Both the position numbers and the translations under genes were made by a program. The notes below the pieces were generated by a model, which saw only the letters and a program-made list of their open reading frames with translations, ran no database searches and was not told the origin of the DNA. Positions 55,613 to 64,000 of a stretch of 64,000 nucleotides of DNA are shown piece by piece; the stretch's first letter is position 1, and every line of letters begins with the position of its first letter. The stretch comes from Trichopria drosophilae. Taxonomy: Eukaryota > Arthropoda > Insecta > Hymenoptera > Diapriidae. The DNA is taken from positions 92,191,501 to 92,255,500 of the forward strand of contig CM059586.1 of NCBI GenBank assembly GCA_030407085.1. The letters run 5' to 3'.

Positions 55613-58600
55613 TACATCGTATTATATTCTAATGAAATATTGCATATAAGATGTACTAACAGACGAATACCGCTTGTCGAAAAGACGTTTGCGTTTGTTT
55701 ACATCTTGAGCGCCGAATATTGTCGGCGAATTCCTCGAAAACATCGATTCTCAGAACGCCGAGCGACTACGATCATCATAAACAAAAAATAAGTGGAATA
55801 AAACCTTTATGTAATAAATTACTTTGTGTTAAGGAATTTTCTGTAATACATGAAATATATTTGGCTCTCATTTCAAGCAATTTATATTTTCTTTGTTTTG
55901 TTTGCCTTTTCCCGATAATTAAGTTTTAATTTTGTTATTTTCTGCAAAAGTAGTCGGTTTTCCCAAATTGCAATTGTCTTTTGGAATTATCATTATAAAT
56001 TTAATAAATATTGGTAGACCGATTACAGCGTGATGCGAGCAGTTGCCTATAATTCTTTAGAGACATTTTTAATTTGACCTATTCATCATGTTGCTGAATA
56101 ACATATTCAGGTGCTTTCTTCCATGGCAACCTTGTTATTGTCATGTCATCACGCGTTGTTGCATCTTCCCTCGCATTATCTTCATCTTGTTTCATGATGT
56201 TTTCAGTCGTCGCCGTGTAATTACAGTTACCTTTATAGTACTTTCGACGCCACGTTCTTTTTTCTTGTCCACTTCAATCAACCGGTGCTGTCATACCTAT
56301 GACATAAACTAATTTGCGGTAGACATTTTGGCAGTCTTGGTTGTGCGTGCAATTAGTACACCCGAATAAGAGTCGCGGGCGTCGGTGGTCGCAAAGCCAC
56401 GAGAAGTAACAGCAGCTCTTCTCAGGCCAGTGCTAAGGTCAAGGCCCTCGGCGCCCTACCCTTATGCACCTTAGGGTCACGTGACGCTACTCAAGGTCTC
56501 CTATCCCCACCACATGGCGCGGTCACCAACACACTTGCAATGCGGTTAAAGGTATATTCCATCGCGCATGCGTTTGAACCAGACACCGCCATCACTACCA
56601 CCACCACTACACATCGCCGGATCGACGACCAAGAGGAGCGCCGATTGTTCCTGTGGTTGACAGAGACAAACACTAACGAGCCTGTGGTTTTCTCTCACTA
56701 CGAAGGTTGCTCTCCGCTCGTGTAAATGGCACTGCACACTTTCAATGCAATGCGTTGCATCGTCTGAAGCAAACAAAAAAACCATTCACTCACATCATCA
56801 GAAAAATTACATCGTTCAATATTCATGTGCGTTACTTTTTGGGTCATTTTCAACCAGTTTGCTTCCATCAAATTGATATTTTTTAAAATGAATGCATCCG
56901 ATAATTTTCAATAAAAAATTTCCATTAACAATCCCTCATACTCATGAGCTTCACAAATTTAAAAAAACGATTGTTTAATTTAAATAGCTTTTTATTTCTG
57001 ATTCATTTGTACGCGCCGCTCCTTCGTTCACAAATGAAAGACGCAATGTATACCAAGATTTGCTATAAGATCTGCAATTCACGCATCCGTTCTTTTCTCT
57101 CGGAAAGAAGTATCGACCGAACCCTTCCGTTTTTAGACCTTATGTTAAGAAGGCATTATACGGGATCTCACTTCAGACCTGCTGCATCTCTACCGATTTC
57201 ATTCAAATCGAGTTTTGTTACGTATTTGGTGTTTCGGTGAATGGTAATCGAGCAGGAAGTATTAACCTATTTGATTTTCATGAAATAGTGTGGGAAACTT
57301 GGAGCACGACAAAATTTAACTTTTGTTATCACCAACATATTCTATCCGAGAATAACGGTGAAGAATAAGATTTACAATAACAACGCCATGTTTTCACTCT
57401 TGGTTCACATGGGTGCTCCTATTTTTGTTTAGAATAAGTATAATGTATATTATTCTTTGGAGAAAGCATTTGTTGGGCCAAAGATGTCTTCTTAACAGAT
57501 ACGATCTAAATTTTATTTCTACACCGGAAGTTACTTACGTGAAACTCAGAACTGGAACTGTCATGGCTTCATCTCGCGAAGTTCATAATTTGATATTTGA
57601 TCATGTTGTTAATTTTCTGTATCGACGTGACAGGCATTAAAAACATAATAAACTAGCAAACTAACCATCTAATTTAATTGAAAGCTTAAGATCAATTTAC
57701 GATCTAGATGATGAACCTGTAATGAGTGCCCTTAAAACACTAAATAATGGAATATCGCGGAAATACTGAGAATACCGAGTGAACGCTGGAACTGTCAGGA
57801 ATGCGATGAGAAAACCCGGAATATTTCTGATTCGTTTCAATTTCTTGCCATTGACACAGCTTCAAGCAACATGATGCTGATAGATTGGCATTTGTGTACC
57901 GACGACTTGGATTTGACGCCATCCAGTGGCCATTGGAGAAGTAATGTTTGTATGTAAAATCTAGTAGTTATGTTGTACAAGAAAATAATATTGCGAAATA
58001 GTTTTAAGAAGTATAAAATATTCAAAATGACTAAAATACATAATTTGAATAGTTTGCGATTAATTTTAAACGAGTAAATTTATTTGGTAGTTAAAACTTA
58101 ATTATCTCTAATGCATTTAACAGTATGAATTGGAGCACCAATAAATTATCTCTGAATATATAATTGACCGTATAAAATCTAGCACGGTACTAAATTCTCT
58201 CCGAGTATACATTTTATTTCCCATTTGCAATTCTTATAGTGTTCCATTTTCACGTCCCGTACAATTTGTTAAAAAAAGAAAATGTAATGTAAACCAACCG
58301 CATATCGAACGATCGTCCATTTGGCGGGTTCGTTTCAGCCAAGTCGAACAAAGAGTTACGAGCGAATTGCTGCGCGAAGACGGTAAAGAAGCGTCGAAGC
58401 AGTAAGCGCGGGAGAAGGTCGCTTGACGCATGAAACCGTGAAGTATGAGAAAACGGTTTTCCCGACGACCCGCGTACTTCAAGCGGATAAAATGCTTTAC
58501 GGGCGAACCCCAATCTCATTGGCAGCGACGTTATCAGCTGCTAAAAGACGTTAACTAGTGATTATAACGTGCATAAGTCCGGTTGACAAGACCGGTTAGA

Positions 58601-61600
58601 TAAGGAATGAATAAGAGCAACTGTGGAAACTAGAAATTTTCAAGCGATAACGAAATTACGTCAGAAAAAAAGGTATGATTCAATAAAGTTGAACTTTCTT
58701 GCTTGAAATTTTGTTACGATATTTCTGGGGTATTACAACGACAGAGAGAAAATGCGACCTTTCGTAAGAAAATTAATAAACACACAACAAGGTGATAAAA
58801 GTAAAAACATCGGTGGCGAATTCGTGTGAACTACTAAATAATATCGTTATCAGACACGGATAAATCGATATAAAATATCACTTGATATATTGGCATATAT
58901 TACAATTTCGCTTATCGGCCCCGCAGCCGATAGTGCGGTGACACCAGTTTGTGGCTGATTCACAGTTTATTGTAAACGATGAAATAATCCGAGCGTTAAT
59001 CTTTTCGCCCCTTATGTGCTAATTCTTATGTTTACATGTGTTTTATAAATTGCAACATTTGCCGGAAATGCTTTTTAAATAAGTATATTTCTCTTCGGCT
59101 TGCTAAAACTGTCTATGGAAGTAGTAATTCATTGCATCTTTAGAGCTATCGGTTTATGTGCAGTTATCGTTATCGACAATTGTCGCTGACATTCACACTT
59201 CATTTAATTTGCGTGTATAAGTAAAGCCAATTCAAGTACATAAAAAAAGTTATGGTAATTGAAAATCAAGAACCCGTAAAGAAGGTCATGAACAATAATA
59301 ACGGAAAGAAGGACATTTAGCGACGGACGTAAACCCATGTGATGTAACTGCAAGTTTATTAATATTTTTTATAAATTGAAGAATAAATTCATTGAAAATC
59401 GCCAGTGATTAAACTTGGTGATCCATAATCTTAATTATCATCTTTGCATTAATGTCGTTTATGAGCAAAGCATTAACGAAGTAGACGTTTAATGAGGTCG
59501 GTAATTAACGGTAATCACAACTATCATTAATGCTTACGGAATCGGGGTAATGATGCGTAACCAACCTCTCATTTTGTGAAAGGAGCTTTACTTCAACCAT
59601 GCGAATCATCAAATATCACACACGATTGCAAATGCAATTCTGAGAAGTTTGAGTAAAGATATCCCAGGATCCCAGCTGGGCCGAATTGGATCAAATTGGA
59701 CCAATTCTACCTAGGATGTACACTTGTTCTCATTCTGGTCGATGGCTCCGACGGGACGGAGAGAAAACATATTTCTTATCGTCCAAAATCCAGTAATTGT
59801 CATTTCATCAGTTCTTTTGTTTCCGACTGATACCTTCACGCCTTAATGGTTCCACTTCCACAGCGTTACGGTAAAACTCTTTACTGGTAATTTTTCCTTC
59901 TGCGCGGTAAACATATTGGAAGATCTACGTAACCTGTTGAAGTTACGTAACCTCCACCTTCCCGTTGGCATGGTACCTTGCTGGATTTCGGGATCGTGAC
60001 GTTTCCAGAACTCCCGAAAAACAACAAACCTAAAACGTGGGTAACTTCCTACGATAGAATATACTTTGTGCTAGATAAATTGTTTTTCAATACTCCATCT
60101 GCACTTTCCTTGTGATCCTAGTATAAACAACATGTTACTAAAGTGCTGGAGTGCTACCGACCCGTCTCCAGGGAGCGAATTGTTCCTCCGTTAGTTTAAA
60201 CTGCGTAGGTCAGAATTTGGGAGCGCAGCCTTTCGAAATCGAAAAACCCGGCATCAATATCGATGGTACGGTGTCTATGATTAGCGGCCGTGGTTTCCTA
60301 TCAGGACAGAAATTCTCCCAACATATTTTCCGTGTAGAAAAAATGAGGAATACACGTAATATTTATAAACCAAATATCAAAATATCTTTGAGGCATTATA
60401 AAACTGTCAGCTGCACTGCTTAGACTATCAGACATTTTGCTAAAGCCTTTTAAGATTCTTAAAGATGCAATTCCTTTCCAGGAAGTTTTTGTCCTTCAGG
60501 AGAAGTAGATTTTTCGAATAACCATCGGCGATTTCTTGATCGGTGAAGTATCTTTTGGAAAAAAACCACGCCTTTAATGGCATACATGAGGTACTCAACC
60601 TAGTAACTATTGTTACTGGACACATTTACGTTGATTTATGTCGTTCTACGTACGGATCGATGAAAACCTTGTTTGATAAACCGTTATGCTTCAGGCCAGA
60701 GCCGGCAATGCCCAATTTATAAAGGCATACTATACATTATAGTTGTAAATGTCAGTCCACGTGACCTACCACGTATGTGTGAAAGGCGCGAAAGAGGATG
60801 CGCGAGCACAACAATTGCATGCCGTCGCCGATGGATGCGCGGGAGTACGTACAGCAGGTGGCGGGTTTGAGAGATCGACGACCGTGGATACTATTTTGAG
60901 CACCCGCGAGAAACCTCGTGTCGTCGAACGACCGTCGGGGACGCACATGTTGTGTCTCACATGTGCATCGAGAATGCGTGGATCCACCACTGATCTACGA
61001 TTTCTGCTGTCTGCCTTTTGTGTTGTTCGGTTCACCAATTGTATAACGATTGAAACACAGTCGGGAATTCAATGTCACATCCTGCCGACGCGGGAGATAA
61101 TGCTTCACTTTCTTAACAAGAGCTTCTAACAAGTTGGTAAATGTACAAGAATCCTACATTGAAAATTATATTAACAAGATAGGAAAAACGACTATTCCAG
61201 AATAGAAATTCCACATATGGAATAGTATTGTTCGATCCAGGACAAGTAATATGGTCATTTTTCGCCTCCTTGTCGGGCCGTGAAGTGACCCATGTATTCG
61301 ATAGGGACTGTGCTAAGTCATCTCACCAGAGTCATTTCACCAGATGGTAAAGAACAATTTTTCACTTTACGAATGTTGCCGTCTGGTACTCTACGTGCAT
61401 ATTCTAGTACAAAAGTTGACTCTGGAACTTAGCGAGTGAGTTGATTTACTACTTTACCACTCTCTGAATTTCGACACTTAAATGAAAGGTCGTACGTGAA
61501 GTTTTGCTTTGTGCATTTAAAATGCATCAGCGCTTTACACATCCAAATGTAAAAAGTATATGACCAAAGGTGGATGTAAAGTTATTCACCCATGAGAACT

Positions 61601-61681
61601 TTACGCATAACTAGGTACCCTCGACCGGACACTTCTCGCTCGTGCATTAAAGTGTATTTTACACGCTCGTTAGGTAATATA
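55613..61681. other. intergenic DNA with GC-rich patches
   Basis: GC-rich stretches lie at about 56350-56750, 58300-58520 and 60740-61010. Their overlapping frames on both strands show no domain. 59380-59560 is rich in TAATTA and ATTAATG words. No gene is supported. Confidence 0.4.
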
Positions 61682-61893
61682 TACGGAGAATAATTTCCAA
61701 CGAATATATCCATGGTCTGCATTATCTATTAGATGTTGATGATTCGTCACTAGATGGCTGCTAGCGAACATCTTATTTAACAATGGCTGGAAATGGTAAT
61801 GATGATGTCTCTAATGGCATATTAGGTTTCAATGTAGCGTTTAGGTATCAGTCACCGAAAAAATGTTAACCGTAATTTGTGTCATCATTAAAG
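61682..61893 (+). repeat. dispersed repeat copy B
   Basis: Diverged copy of 41144-41362. Confidence 0.6.
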
Positions 61894-63503
61894 ACTGTGA
61901 TGTCGGTAAACCAAATTATAAGTTGCGACAAAAATGTCTATATTTAATATTTGTATGAATGCTACAAAATGCTTTTTTGCAGTTTTCGCCCAACTTGTTT
62001 GCCAAATATGATGCCCAAGAATTTTTAGTTTGGCAATGGTATCCATTACATTTAGTTTCTTTTCAACATGAATTGTTTCCTGTCTGTGAATATTTTCAAG
62101 CTTTTAGCACTCTTTTGACTTATTGTATGGTATTGAAATAATGTAGATGTGATGTGATGATAGTATGGTAGAGAAAAAAAAATACACTTCAAACATTTTA
62201 CAGAATTAGAAGAAACTAGTTGATAACATAGCTTTAAAACAGGTTGAAGGCCTTTACAATCATGAAATATTAAGAAGGGGAAGAGAAACAACGAACGGAA
62301 TACCGGTTCGTAAATTGTAAGAGGAAGTCATTCGAACCCAAGCGCACAATTGGAGACTATGAAAAGCGTTGCTAAAATATTCTAAAAATACCTTAAATCA
62401 ATCGGTCTTACATCATTCTCAGCGTAACCAACCAGAAAATCGACGTTATGTGTAAAATACAAAGTTTAAAGAGTTGAAAACGTCGAAGTCGATATTATCT
62501 CGATTTTTGATGGTTGAAAATTAATCCAATTTTCTTCTAAGTATTTATGACTCCACCAAAATTAAGATATAAGTCTTTATTTAAGGATGGTAAATTGAAA
62601 ACAGACTTTAAATACCAATTTATAATAATAATAATTAATATTAAGTAATTAAATTTTGCTGTAAGAACGGATGGTAAAAATTCCTCACACTTGAGGCAAG
62701 TACATTTATGAAGCCATATCGACGTCCATTTCTATAACGGGAGCGAGATGATGGTTACGAATTCGACTAGCGGCGGCTGGAATAACTAGAAAATATGTAC
62801 TCTTTACTAAGTTACTATTTTGTGATGGCAAAGTTTACTGATTTAGTGGAAAATCATTGTAATGCATAAAAACTAACATCACATAAGATCGCGAATTTGC
62901 AAATGAAAATTTGTTATTTTGAATAGTCATTTTTTATGTTACAGTTAGCAGAATGGAAGAAAACATTTAAAAAATGGCAGTAAGTGACCCATTTTACTTT
63001 GAATATTTTAATTAGTATTTTGTGGTACTCAGATTAACGTTATTACGAAGCTCATGACAATATACTTCCGTTTACAACACGCGAGTCCCGATTATTTAAC
63101 AAGGTTATGCGTTTACTTCAACCGCAAGATCACTGACTCACAACCAAGACGATTGAAACAATGGATCGATTGTAACCCTTTTTTGCATAACGTTATCATT
63201 AGTGGTGGGGGTCGTGTTTCGAGTCGTTTTCCCTTGGTCACCCTATGTACCAAGTCGTATGGTAGCGGTCGATCTAAAGTTTATACTTGCATGCGTATTA
63301 TCCTTTCACTTACTAGTCAGGTCTCGCCGGCCACCGTTGCGCATACTTTTAATGGCTCACCGGTTCGACTGTCGGGACACTCGGTGATCTGGTGTCGATT
63401 AAAATTATTACTTGTGCCGACATATTTTTTACTTTATTGTAGGTTGCCCTTTGGGCTTAATAAAGAAAAAAAATTCCCCGATGATCAGTTTTCAAATTCA
63501 TCA

Positions 63504-63505
<2 letters not shown>
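61894..63505. other. AT-rich intergenic DNA
   Basis: No gene is supported. The 173-codon frame at 63054-63575 has no recognisable domain and ends inside the CT repeat, so I do not call it. Confidence 0.45.

Positions 63506-63559
<54 letters not shown>
63506..63559. repeat. (CT)n microsatellite
   Basis: A perfect run of 27 CT units. Confidence 0.95.
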
Positions 63560-63564
<5 letters not shown>

Positions 63565-64000
63565 CTCTACATTAAAGTAGTTTAACGTTCGTAAAATGAA
63601 CTGTCTTTAAATAGTAAAATCGCCACATTATAAAGTATTCAATAAATATCCGGCACAAACCCACTGCAGCAGAATATCTACTATTTTAGACGCTTATCAG
63701 CATTCATTTTTCTTTGGTGAATTATGTACCAAAAAATTGTCGCTGCAATAACAGCAGAAGCTACCGCTGTCAAACCGATAAGGCAGTAGTTTGAGCGATT
63801 GTGTGGCTTTCACATTAAACAAATATTTGTATTTAATAATTTTCGTATATTCAGATAGTTTAAAAGCACCAATTTGTTTGGTTTCTTTAAAAAACACACC
63901 ATAAAACGCTTCTAACTATCATACAGTTTTGGCGCTACTGCTTTGTAAATTGAATAAGTATCTCAGTATAATATTTACAGGAGTGCAACTTTCTTTGATT
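63560..64000. other. AT-rich sequence at window end
   Basis: Nothing recognised. Confidence 0.5.

Noticed and set aside
60749..61129. 126-codon plus-strand frame
   Set aside because: GC-rich patch with overlapping frames on both strands; no family resemblance.
63054..63575. 173-codon plus-strand frame
   Set aside because: No recognisable domain, and the last third is a CT microsatellite translated as Ser-Leu repeats.

Overview
This is an AT-rich insect nuclear window carrying two spliced protein genes, which face each other tail to tail, and a large load of mobile elements. The insect call rests on an HR4-type nuclear receptor, GT-AG introns and the repeat types; a hymenopteran is my best guess, from general composition only.

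Layout. (1) 1-2828: non-LTR retrotransposon relics on both strands, one split by a TTAA-flanked element that itself holds a small MITE. (2) 2829-13589, plus strand: the last eight coding exons of a catalytically dead myotubularin of the MTMR10/11/12 group. Its 6.8-kb intron 6 holds a tandem duplication, two TTAA-flanked elements, a deleted Tc1 element nested in another inverted-repeat element, and a 5'-truncated non-LTR copy. (3) 13590-28964: intergenic DNA and the 3' flanks of both genes, with at least six further repeat elements. (4) 28965-33630, minus strand: the complete coding region of the orphan nuclear receptor HR4 in five exons (868 codons). The short first exon was assigned from splice phase. 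(5) 33631-64000: upstream of Hr4, no gene I can support; a tRNA-derived SINE, several MITEs and fold-backs, diverged tandem repeats, microsatellites and a few GC-rich patches that could hold promoters.

The most striking object is at 18725-19409. A 659-bp insertion is flanked by a perfect 13-bp target-site duplication, has about 122-bp direct terminal repeats, and contains a complete type III hammerhead ribozyme (19017-19083, plus strand). All core nucleotides and three helices are present. The two apical loops are complementary over nine consecutive Watson-Crick pairs, predicting a long kissing interaction. I read it as a non-autonomous, retrozyme-like or Penelope-related retroelement; that class assignment is inference.

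The two genes have no evident functional link. Hr4 is a DNA-binding repressor in ecdysone signalling, and the myotubularin is a phosphoinositide-phosphatase scaffold. Most other open frames in the window look random. Searches, alignments and folding could not be run; coordinates and splice sites come from reading the sequence.
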